NCBI GenBank assembly: GCA_016648135.1
Contig: JADDOH010007983.1
Location: forward strand, 124,001 to 188,000
Reading direction: 5' to 3'
DNA from: Agrypnia vestita
Lineage: Eukaryota; Arthropoda; Insecta; Trichoptera; Phryganeidae
DNA: 64,000 nucleotides
Each line of letters opens with the position of its first letter. The first letter of the stretch is position 1. The notes below the pieces were generated by a model that did no database searches, was not told the origin of the DNA, and was given only the letters and a program-made list of their open reading frames with translations. Both the position numbers and the translations under genes were made by a program. Below, one piece after another: positions 17,080-28,600 of the stretch.

Positions 17080-17819
17080 AGGGTTGCCACCCGTACTTTA
17101 TTATAAAGTATTGTACGTTATTTCGGGTAATTATACTCTATACTTTATGAGAAGAGAAAATACCTTATTTCACATGATTTGATTTCTTTGGGATTAATTT
17201 TACTTATAACATACAAAAAAAAGTTGATTGTAGAAATTTTTGCGTAAAACGGATCGAGAAAGTTACCGGGGTCGATGACGTTATCGATTGTTGCCGAATA
17301 GGTTCGATAATTGCCGAATAGGTTCGATAATTGCCGAATATGTTCGATAATTGCCGAATAGGTTCGATAATTGACGATATACCCTGTGGCGGTCGCCACA
17401 TAAACGCTCGTTTTTCAATGCAACCTAACCTCAAACGTCAACATAGTCAATGTCATTGTAAAAAAAATTGTTTTGTGTAAGGCGGATTGAGTGCAGTTAA
17501 AATACGAGTATAGTTTTTTTCTGTGATGAATAGCAAATGGCGAGACGAAAGAAACAAAGCGTCTCTGAATCTGATAAAAATGAATGACTTATTTACTTTA
17601 ACTTAAATAATATAGACTGCAAACATGCTGTGCAACTGCACAGTAGTAGTGTTTAGTAGTGATAATTATTTGTTAAAAGTTGCTAGAAGTAATGAAAAAT
17701 ATCTTTTTAAGCAAAATAATAAAGTTAAATAAATCGTACTTTATTTTGACACAATGTACTTTTTTTCTACCTTTAATAACCAATGTACTTTATTTGCACT
17801 AAAAAAAGGTGGCAACCCT
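17080..17819. mobile_element. TIR element with AGGGTTGCCACC ends
   Basis: About 740 bp bounded by AGGGTTGCCACC...GGTGGCAACCCT, with subterminal ACTTTATT/AATAAAGT also in inverted array. GCGCGCAG-like bases flank both ends but no exact duplication is seen. Inside is a 16-codon frame at 17537-17587 starting M-A-R-R-K-K-Q-S-V-S-E-S, basic like a transposase N-terminus but ended at once. The ends recall hAT-type MITEs; superfamily uncertain. Confidence 0.6.
17291..17370. repeat. 20-bp tandem repeat x4
   Basis: Unit TTGCCGAATAGGTTCGATAA at 17291, 17311, 17331 (one base changed) and 17351, then a degenerate partial copy. It lies within the AGGGTTGCCACC element and could be a repeated protein-binding site or simple slippage. 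Confidence 0.9.
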
Positions 17820-17827
17820 ACGCGCAG

Positions 17828-17920
17828 AACAAAACTATAACATTAAAAATATTGAAAAAATAAGGTTTATAAAAAATAAGAACAAAACTATAACATTAAA
17901 AATATTGAAAAAATAAGGAA
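17828..17920. repeat. 53-bp tandem duplication
   Basis: The block beginning AACAAAACTATAACATT at 17828 recurs at 17881 almost unchanged (period 53 bp), just outside the right end of the preceding element. Confidence 0.8.
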
Positions 17921-18519
17921 AAACTAATAATGGTAGAAATTTTATGAAACAATCCATGAAAAAGTTTATCGTCAACAATGGAACACATTATGGAAAACAC
18001 TAGGTTAAAGGACGTCGAAGAGAATGAAAATTTCATCAAGAGAATGTAAGTCATTTTTTCCTTGTCAATTTGTATACACCTTCATTGTGCTAAAATGATG
18101 GAGTCGGCTATTAAAGAGATGAATTTATGTTTTTTTTTTCTTTTATGTTTGTTCTATTAACAAAGCATTACGTTTAGAAACACTCAAAAATGTCCTTATT
18201 TACTTTTGAATTTCGAGTTATTGTCGGCGCGCAATTGCCAGGAGTCAGGACACCAAAATAAGTTATTTAATTTCAACTATTATAACAAATAATATCACAT
18301 AATTACATATCTAACTATGTCCAGTGATAAATTATGTAATTTTTGTGTTAAAATTAAAAACTTAACTTCTTTGCATTGTATAGATTGCAATATTTGTCTA
18401 CGATGACTGTTTCCCTAGGGGCCATGCTTAAAACACTTTAAAATATAATTGTTATCTCTACAATCTTAAATATATTTGACTTTTGACAGGTTGTCTTAGA
18501 CTTTTTATTTAGACCATAT

Positions 18520-19266
18520 ACAGGGTGTCTCGTAGCTAGTGGCAAAAACATCGGGGTAGTTTTCTCCGTTCAATTTTAAATAGAAAATATTCTTTACACC
18601 TTGGGTGAAGTGTCGACAGTTACATACAGGAGATAAGTGACATCAAAATTGGCATCTTTTTCAATGCTTCTGACTTATTTTCTGTAAAATTTTGAACATT
18701 CAGAGAAATTTGAAAAAAATATTTTTAAATTTTTTTGTCACGTTGTTGAACTTGCTTTAAAACGAATGAATTTAAAATATTCCATATAATCTACTGTAAT
18801 AATAGTCCAACGTTTTCTAGAAAATAAGTCAGAAATATTGGAAAAAAATGCCAATTTCGATGTCACTTATCTCTGTAACTGTCGACACTTCATCCAAAGT
18901 GTAAGGAATATTTTATATTCAAAATGAAATGAATTAGATTCCCCCGAAGTTTTTTGTACATAGCTAGTAGCAAAAACTACACAGGTGGATTCCTGCTTTG
19001 AAAATGAGTCGAATAAAGTTTTTATCATTTTATTTGAATTGCACAAAAGCAAAAGAATTTTTAAAAATCGATATAAGTTACTGTAACGACAGTTCAACTT
19101 TTTACAAAAAAATAAGTCAGAAATATTGAAAAGAAAATGCAAATGTTGATATTGCATATCTCCATAACCGTCGACATTAGGTCATGGTTGCTTGAAAATT
19201 TTAGATTCATTATCAATGCAGGAATCCACCTGTTAAGTTTTTGCTTCTAGCTATGAGACACCTTGT
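18520..19266. mobile_element. ACAGGGTGTCTCGTAGCTAG foldback element
   Basis: About 747 bp. Left end ACAGGGTGTCTCGTAGCTAG with GGCAAAAAC; right end GTTTTTGCTTCTAGCTATGA then GACACCTTGT. It holds several inverted and direct copies of internal words shared with the MITE at 11695-12044 (ATAAGTCAGAAATATTGAAA, ATATCTCCATAACC), as if two copies had merged. No coding capacity. Confidence 0.7.
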
Positions 19267-19531
19267 ACAATGCATAACAGGCGACTTTTTTACTGCTTCG
19301 GGCGCTAAAACACCTAATTCCGCCCTTTGAATCTACTTTCTGAAAAAGCCCGTCATCCAACAAGATACTGAAGGCCTATCTGCTGCAAGAGCGGATCCAG
19401 CTTTGGCGCCAGGGGGGGTCACATAGTCGTGGTTAAGTCACAAGAAGTTATAATTTAGGTCTGGGGTCCAGGTCCACCTAGGTCCTGGACCCAGACCAGA
19501 CCCCTTGATCCGCCTTTGATCTGCTGTGCGC
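19267..19531. other. Downstream flank of CYP6-like gene A
   Basis: Short region 3' to the minus-strand gene A stop. No clear AATAAA in the first 150 bases on that strand; no other feature. Confidence 0.5.
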
Positions 19532-19698
19532 TCAAGACCTGGGCGTCAGTTTCAAGTATAGTCCTCCAATGTTGTGCAGAAGGATGGCCTGAGGGTCGTA
19601 CTTTAGTGGTAGTTGAGTTTCCTCGCCCAGCGACACATTAAAGTGAAGCAGAATTGTCGTGAGAGCCAATTTCACCTGTAGCATCCCGAAACGACTTC
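19532..19698 (-). CDS. CYP6-like gene A, exon 4 (C-terminus)
   Basis: Begins after an acceptor (gaattttcag) and completes the glycine after the haem cysteine, reading [19 protein letters not shown], then a C-terminal beta region ending LKLTPRS-stop. 167 nt, identical in length to gene B exon 4. Stop at 19532-19534. Confidence 0.93.
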
Positions 19699-22600
19699 CT
19701 GAAAATTCAACATAAAAAGATTTGTCAGTTTCCAATTGAATATTCCATCGAAATTATAGGTTACTAGTGGTCCGTAGACCTCTTTCCATTTGAAAAAAAA
19801 TAATAGAATTAGTATGTGTAAGCCGTACGTAAGAGGCACATTGTTTCGTTGTATTGGTATTTATACCCGTAGACACCAATACAATGAAACAATCTATGAA
19901 TTAGGAATTAATGGTATTCAGTTTAAGTTGGAGTACATTACTTTTGAAGAGAAGGAGTGATATTGGATCAGATCTGTTGAACGGTAGGTATAGATTTGTG
20001 AAGAGAATATTTCTATGGGGAAATGGGGCAAAGGGAGGGGGCTGAAGGAAATGACGCCCATGTTTTCCACAGGGTCCTAAAGAATAAGTGTGCTTAATTT
20101 GGATCAGACCTGTCAAACGATGTTGATTTGTATAGAGAATACATGGGGGGGGGGGGCATAAAGGGAGGAAGAGGTAAGAATGTCGTCGTCAGTGTCGATT
20201 TGTTTAGAGAATATATATAGTGGGGAGAGAGAGTGGGGTGAAATGGAGGAGGGGAGATGGCACCTATGTTTTCCGCAAGGTCCTAAAGAATAAGTAAGTG
20301 TATGCAGAGTTTGGGTCAGATCTGTCAAAAGGTGTAGATTTGTGTAGAAAACAGACAGACAGACAGACATTGAGTTTTATAGATGCGATAGATAACCGCA
20401 AAGAAATTTAGGAAAACTTAAAAATATTTTAATAATAATTATTCCCACTATGATAAATTTAGAACAAAATATAAAACAACAACACACTTGCGATGTACAT
20501 AATCGATAGCGTGCGTCAACAGGCGTTACTTGCGTTGTTGCACTACTGTCTGGCGGGCAGCGGTCATATAATTTTGTCTCTTTCTCGCATAGATATCGCA
20601 CAGGCACACGTTGACTTGTATCAGTACTTTGTACCAGGATAAAACATTAATCAAAATCTTGTAATATTGAGAAAAGAGGGGATTGTATGTACAGAAGAAA
20701 AAAGTAAATAAAAATAATTGAAGATACGTTTTATATACTGTCATTGCATGCGTATGCATTCGTAATCGATTATTTAACATCATCCATGAAGAATCCAAAT
20801 ATTAAACACCTTGTTTTAAAGTTTAAAATAAATTTTCGATCGGCATGTTCTTCAGCAGTTTGTGCGGCTCTTGTCATCGAAATATTGACAAAATCATGTC
20901 GAAAATGTATAATTATCCTTTTTACGTAAATTTTGAATGTTTCAAAGCTCTAGCTAGTCGGGAAGTGGGTGAAAAATCAATTACAAGATACCACTAAAAC
21001 ACAGACCTAAATAAGCATGTTAAAAAAAGCTAACCCATAAAAAACAAGTTTTTATTATACTCCCTTTCTTATTGAAACAGGTTTCGCGCCTACTGCACGC
21101 GTCGGGCTCATTACTCATTTTTATGGATTCCAATTTGAAAAAATCATTAAAATTTTGAAAAATCCAAAATTATACTATAATCACGGGAAAAGGGTTAAAA
21201 ATCGATCCAAAGTTTTTTCGGCAGACAACAGGCAAGCAGACGCTACGAGTTAAAAGAAAGGGAGTAAAAAACACAATCTTCTCTCTTTGTCCTCTTGTAC
21301 AGTTTCTTAACAATTTAAATATCTCACATCTAAACATAATAAAGAGTACTTTGGGCTAGTTAAAATTAAAACAACATACCTATGCACACGCGTGGTCCTT
21401 CGCCGAAGGGAAGATGTGCGAATGCGTGTCTTTTCGCGATATTCTCAGGAGTGAATCTTTCCGGATCGAACTTCATCGGATCGGGATAGATGTCGGGATC
21501 TCTCTGGATGCCCAGAACAGGGATCATGATCAGAGTTCCCTTCTCCACCACCGCGGCGCTGCCGGGGATGGGATAGTCCGCGGAACAGGACCTGGAGAGG
21601 AACGGGAGGACAGGATACAGCCTCAGCGTTTCTGGAACAAAATAAAAAATAATCCTAACTTTGTATTATTTTCTTATGGTAATTCATTTAATTATGTTAT
21701 ATTCTTATGGTAATTAATTAAAGGGTGTCAACATTGAGAGAGTTAAACAGTTTATATATTTGGGCAGTATTATTACTGACAATCTGGACCCTGATACGGA
21801 GATCAAATGTAGAATAGAGAAAGCCCGTGCATCTTTTAATAAGATGAAAAGTCTACTCTGTAATGACGACTTAAACTTGAAGCTCAGACAGAGGCTGATC
21901 AAATGCTATGTATGGTCAGTTCTACTTTACGGTTTTGAAGCATGGACGCTGAAGGGACTACTCTAAATCCATACTTCGTAAAATGTTAAGGATATCTTGG
22001 ACTGACATGACTAGTAACTATGTTGAAGTTTTACGTAGAGCAAATATAAACAGACAGTTACTCAACACAGCTCCGTAAAATTTCATATTTTGGTCATATA
22101 ATGAGAGGCGAAAAGTACTCCATCCTTCAGCTCGTCACGAAGGGGAAGATTGAGGGTCGCAGAGGGGTCGGAAGGAGGCGGCATTCCTGGCTTCGAAACA
22201 TCCGAGAGTGGACCGGGATAAGAAGCGTGGAAGAGCTGTTCCGCACTGCCCTGGACAGGGAAACTTTCTCCCAGATGATCGCCGACGTCGGGGGGACCCG
22301 ACAGGGCACATGAAGAAGAAGAAGAATTCGTTAATTTATAAGATATTTTATTAAGTTTTGTTTTAGAAAAATATATATATTTAAAATAATTGCAACTTCA
22401 TGGATAAATTTTTATACATAAGTATTGATAAAAATAAATCAATTTGTATAAAATATCAACACGTTTCGGGGCCAATTTTCGCTTCATCTAGATACAACGT
22501 ATACTAAATTATATTATTAAATTATAGGAGTAAAAATTTAAATACCACACTTATATTTAAATGTACCTACTTAAAAGTAAAAAAAATAAGTTTTCAAGCG

Positions 22601-25600
22601 CTTACGATTACAGAGTTCTGTTGTTGGTGGAGGGAAAGCGCCCACGCTTTTATTAATTTGGAGAGTGAGTCAAAAAAATTTTCAAAGTTTTTTCGAAAAT
22701 TAATTTCATACTTTTTAGTACACTTAACAATAAGCGTGTTTTTAAAAAAATCATGTGAAATAACTTTCTACTTTTAGGTCTTAATATTACCCAGTGTACA
22801 AAATCACTTTTGTAGGAAAAAAGCGCCATCCTTCGGTGAGATCATTAATTACTTCCCGTATTTTTGATTAACTTTTCACCCCATTAATATAAACCAATTA
22901 AATTAACATAAAAATTTGATTAATTAATTATGACAGATTAATTAATAAATTAGTGAATCTGATAAACGATTCATGTATTGTCATCGAGAATACATCTGTG
23001 TGCATAATCTCAGCTCGATTGAACACTGGGAAGCGGGTGAAATATCGTCTTCAGATTCCGTCCAGACAATCAGACAAAGTCGAAGAAAATATAAGCGTGG
23101 TTAAAATAGAAATATAGACATTAACAAAAACTAAAAATAAATACATGGGTGAAAATAAATTTAAAAGATAACTAAAGGATGTTTAGTAAAATGTCACATG
23201 TATTGATTTATTAAACAGTGTTTTTATATAGAAAGTGTTTTATTTTTATTAATATAAATAATATTACAAAGTTATTTTGCTGTTATTGAAGAACACACAT
23301 GACATTCCTAATAATTAACACCTCCTCCCCTCCCCTCATCCTCCTTTACACCGTAACACACTTACATGGTTTAACTTTTTCAATTTTTAGTACACAAACA
23401 ATCCTGATGAAGAGAACATTGTTGTCGAAACATGTAGATTGTATAATCTAATAAAGTGGTGAAAACAAAGTGATTTGTGTTTTATTTTAATACATTTCTA
23501 TTTTGATACCTTTCCTTGCTAAAATGTGGCACAAAATGCAAGAGAAGGTATCAAGAAAAGTAATCATCGAAACTGAATTTGCACTCGCATTGCCATAAAG
23601 CGATTAGTGCTAGTGCATTTGTACCATTAGATTACGCAGTCTAGCCACAATATTGAGATTTTTTTTAATCTATCGGTGATTCGTAACAGATTTTTCACAA
23701 TTTGACGGACATCGCTATAATTGAAACAAATTTATTGTGTAACCGGTTAAAAAAACGGTTTTGACCATCACTGCTTTGTATTACACGCGTCAATTTATTT
23801 CATCACGATCATTGTTTTGAGTAGAGCAGTCCGTCTCATTATCAGGTGCAATTACACCTGGTGATGAGGGGGAAAGGATGGGAGCCACCTGGGTATAGTA
23901 CAAGATAACCGTCATATTAATTAAAAATATCGTTACAATCTATTATGTTTGTAAGTTCATTATTTAAATTTCTATGCGCAACATGCGGCAAAGTGTCGAA
24001 CATAAAAAAGTGTCTAAAAATGTTCCCGTCATGACTGACGTGATGTTCAATATTCCCTCTAAGATGTGTTGTTGTGCGACCGTACACTTTATGTGTGATA
24101 ATGTATGTGTTCTGAGAGGAAGAATGTGCCCACCCGTCCAGAGGCATATCGTTCGTACGTAACGTATATTGTATGAGTGCGCGAGTGATGCGTGAGATGT
24201 TTCAGCAGAGACAGAATAGGTAGGTGAATACAGGGTGTGAATTAGGTACACTCACGACTAACAGTGTTAATTTATTGACGATTTTACAAAGGTGGCATTG
24301 AGTAGAGAAGATATGTACCATGGCGAAAGAGTAATTGCAGCAACGGGCAACCGGGAGCTAATTAGTCGCATCGAGCCTCTGATTGGTAGCTGGCGGCTCG
24401 ATGCGTACGGCTAGGAATGCCGCGGACCTCGACCACCACACAGAGATATAAATATGCTAAACCATAATTTTATTAATGATTAGCCTATGGCAGGTGTGGC
24501 GAACCTAGGGCACGCGTGCCAGAGGTGGCACGTTTGAGAATTTGGAAGGCACGCGAACGACTTCCAAGTTCAAAAATATTTTTTTAAAATTTTTTAATAA
24601 TTTAATTTGGAAATAATTCAAAGCGATCGATTAACGAACATAATTTATAAATATGCAGAAGAAGAAATAACGAAACTTTGGAACGCCATTCCAGAAATCT
24701 TTTGCGATTTAAAGAAACTAGTGAGAACAATATTACCAATTTTCTCTTTTACATTGCTTGTGAGTCATTATTTTCAGAAATGAATTTCATAAAATGTAAT
24801 TCAAGAAAAAGAATGACTGATGTATCCAGTTGGTCGTGTGTTTACTAAATGTGACGAAATATGAACCAGATATCAAGAAATTGTGATCGAATGTACAACA
24901 GAAAAAATCTCATTGATCAATAACAAATGTGTATATTTATTGATTACGACTTTATTTTTATGAAACTATATTGTACTTTTTAAGCTTGTAAATAAAATTC
25001 AGAAAAAAAACATTTTTTCTATTTTGTTAAATTTTTTTACTGTTTGGGCACGCCGCACAATCGAGAAATAATATTTGAGGATTTTTGGCACGCGGACCCA
25101 AAAAGGTTAGCCACACCTGGCCTATGGGACGAAAATTGAGTAAGAATATTGCTTAATTAAATCTTAGATAATTCTGGGGGCGAAAGGAACAACCGAATAA
25201 GTCACAAAATACAGGTTTTCAGGAGAACCAAAACAACATTTTGGAATTTCGTTTGTTTATGAAATATCTCTTAAAGTCTTTTTTATTTTTATTTCCTTTC
25301 TTTTAACTCGTGGCGTCTGCTTGCTTGCCGGCTTGCCGTCAAAAAAACTTTGGATCGATTTTTGACCCTTTTCCCGTGATCCAATCGAGCTGAAACTTGG
25401 CAAGTAGACTAGTTGCGACGATCAAGAAGATCTATCAAATTTTCGTTAAAAAAATTAATAATTATAGTATAATTAGGGATTTTTAGAAATTTTATTGGTT
25501 TTTTCAAATTGGAATGATTAGAAAAGTTTGATTATTAGCAACGGCGGCCCGATAACGTCGCGGAATATTTTCTAAATTTGAATTACTCCGTCGGTATGCA

Positions 25601-28600
25601 TAATAGGTACTTCACTACGAATGTCGAAAATCTAATTTGACTGACAAATGTTCTTAGAATTTAATCTTCAAAGCGTGAAGTGTCTTATCAAAGCTCAAAA
25701 CATCTGACATTTTAGAAATATATTAAATTACTGTAAGTTTAGTGTTATGTTATTTGTTTTAATTCGTCTTTAATTGTTGCTATATTTTACAAAGAAAGGG
25801 AGTATAATGAAAACTTGGTTTTTATGGGTTACTTTTTTATCTAATTTGTGCAACAGTGTTTTTTTTTGTCTTTTGCACAAGAACGTTGAACCAAGTAATG
25901 ACTAATGCAGTTGTTTCTTGCCAAATTCTTCAAATCACATCATTTGTCCATTTTCAATTTTTTTTTAAAAAGTCGCATTTTAACTCAAAACTTGATTTTG
26001 TTGATTCATTTGGTAGCTCCTTTCGCTCACAGAATCACTTCTTAATTAGATCTTAATAATAATTTGTTCAGTGTAAAAAATGGTGCACATTTGTGTACAA
26101 TTTTTTTTGTACAAAATTTGCTACCCAGATGAGTTTAAAGTCCGCACACATTACCTATACAAAAAATAGACGGAATGTTGGTGTTGTTTTTAGATAACAC
26201 GTATATTTAAAAAATGTTTTTAATCGTGTGAAGTAGCCATTGGAGGAGCAAGAGTCAAGTTAAATTAACGAATATAATGACTTTTCATATCACCAATGCC
26301 ACCACACTAAAGTGAACATAAAATGAATATAAAATAATATAATAAATATACGAATATTTACAGGAACGAAAGACATCACAAAATATCCAGGCTTGAGTAA
26401 ATCACATAAATTAATTGTGACCTCATCGGGAATCGAACCCGGAACCCTCGGTGTGAGAAGCCAGGTCATACCCACTGGGCTACGAGGGCCGCCGAATATA
26501 TTTGGAAAACATTAATAACCTCGCAGGACTATATTACTGCTGTAATTATGAATCGAAAATGTTCTAGCAACCATGTCCTAATATCATAGTTAATCAATAG
26601 TAAATTGAATTTTTTTTTCAACATTTCTGACTTATTTTTTGGAATTGAGACGTTGGACTATCATTACAGTACCTTATATCCAATATGAAAATTTCATTCC
26701 CTTTCATATAAGTCAGATAAAAATAATAAAAACCATCCAATTCCAATTGGAAAATATTCCAATTGGAATTTCTGCAGGCTTTTAAACGTTTTATTTAACT
26801 TGTATTGAAACGAATAAATTTTTCGTAATTTATATAAGTTACCGTAATGATAGTACAACGTTTTGTAAAAAATAAGTCAGAAATATTGAAAAGAAATGCT
26901 TGCTTACTTACCATCACACCGTTTCCCCGTGGGGGTAGGCAGAGAGGATAGAGCGTCACACACTTCTATCCTGACATACAACTCTCGCCTCATCCACATT
27001 CATACATCTTCGCACGCAAGCTCGCCGGTTGATGAGGCTTCTGACGGGACCATCTTCCAGTATCTGGTTAATTTTGTCATGCCGCATCTTCCGCCCTCTC
27101 TTTCTGGCGCCATCAATTCATGGATTTGACACACATACGTCTGAGAGATGCAAAATTTGATATTGCGTAACTCCATAACTGTTAGTATTATGGTTCTCGA
27201 ACATTTTCATCTCATAATCAAAGCAGGAATATAGTCCTGCGAGGTTATTAATGTTTCCAAATAACCCTGTATACACACAGATTTACCTTCTACAACACTC
27301 GTGAGATAGGTCATTTTGGATACGGCGTCGTATGTGACTTTGCCTCCGTTGTCTGCGACCACCCTGTCCAGCTCCTCCTTCAGGGTCTCTTGGATGCCGG
27401 GCTGCTTGGCCAGCTCCAGGAGGGCGTAACTCGCGGTGGTGGACGAGGTCTCGAAACCAGCCCCAAAGAAGATGAACACTTGGGCGGTCAATTCTTCCAT
27501 TGACAGGCCTTCCCCTGAAATTTAATCAGTAAATATAAAATCTGTTGATTTATTAAAATTTAAAAAATAAAATAAATATTTAGTTTTAAACCACTTATTA
27601 CTATATATCCGTCAACCAGTTTCGGTTGGTCTTCAGCGATTAAAATTAAAATTATTGTTAAATTTGATCGCTGAAATTTTTAAATTAAATTGATTAATCA
27701 ATTAGAAAGACATACAGAAAAATTAATCAATTAATTAAAATAAGAACTACATATAAGGTCGATATATTCACGGAAACGTAGAGGGTTGCTATAGCTTAGT
27801 GGTCAGAGCACCGGCCCCGGAAAGGAGGTGACCTGGGTTCGAATCCCAGCAGTAACCTTATATTTTTTCGTGAATTTGATTTTTCTGTATGCCTTTCTAA
27901 TTGATTAATTAATTTGATTTAAAAATTTCACAGAACTTTGTTCTGAAAAATTACAGCTTCATAAATATGAATGTGTTAATTCCTGAAGTTCCTGATTACA
28001 CAAAATTATTATTATAATCCTGACGATGGAAAGGTTTTTCCGAAACATGTAGGTGTAATTAATGAATATAAGTAGATAAAAACAAATAATAAAATTAATT
28101 TTTTTAAACTATTGTCCACTAATAATTGTGGATTTTTTTTTAATCCATAAAAACGTTTGTCTTTTGTCTTCAACAATGGAATTCATTTAAGAAAAAATTG
28201 GTTAAAAATGTCAAAGAGAATGGAAGTTATTTTTACCTTGTCAATATACACCCTCATTATGCTAAAATAATTAAGTCGATTATTTAAATTAAAGGAGTGA
28301 ATTTATAGTTTTTTTTTATATTTGATATATTTACAAAGCGTTATATTTAGTTATTACTTATTTACTTTTCAGTTTTGTGAAATACGCGGGAAAACCGAGT
28401 ACCCAGTAGACCGGAGTACGATGCTAACAATGGATGGATAGCGCTGTAAAGCAAGAAGCAAAAACTTCTTACTCTCTGTGAAAGAAGAAAAGGGGTCCAT
28501 AAATACCTTGAAATGTAGCTACATGCCTGTTTCAGAATCTTTATCCTTAATATCAATCAGCAGCTGCAGAAAATCATTTCTGGTAATATTATTATCCTTC

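Noticed and set aside
24483..25127. Host gene with hAT-like C-terminus
   Set aside because: Exact 8-bp target duplication and inverted ends show a transposon relic.
27784..27857. Functional tRNA gene
   Set aside because: T arm and acceptor are good but no acceptable anticodon stem-loop can be drawn, so reported as tRNA-like only.
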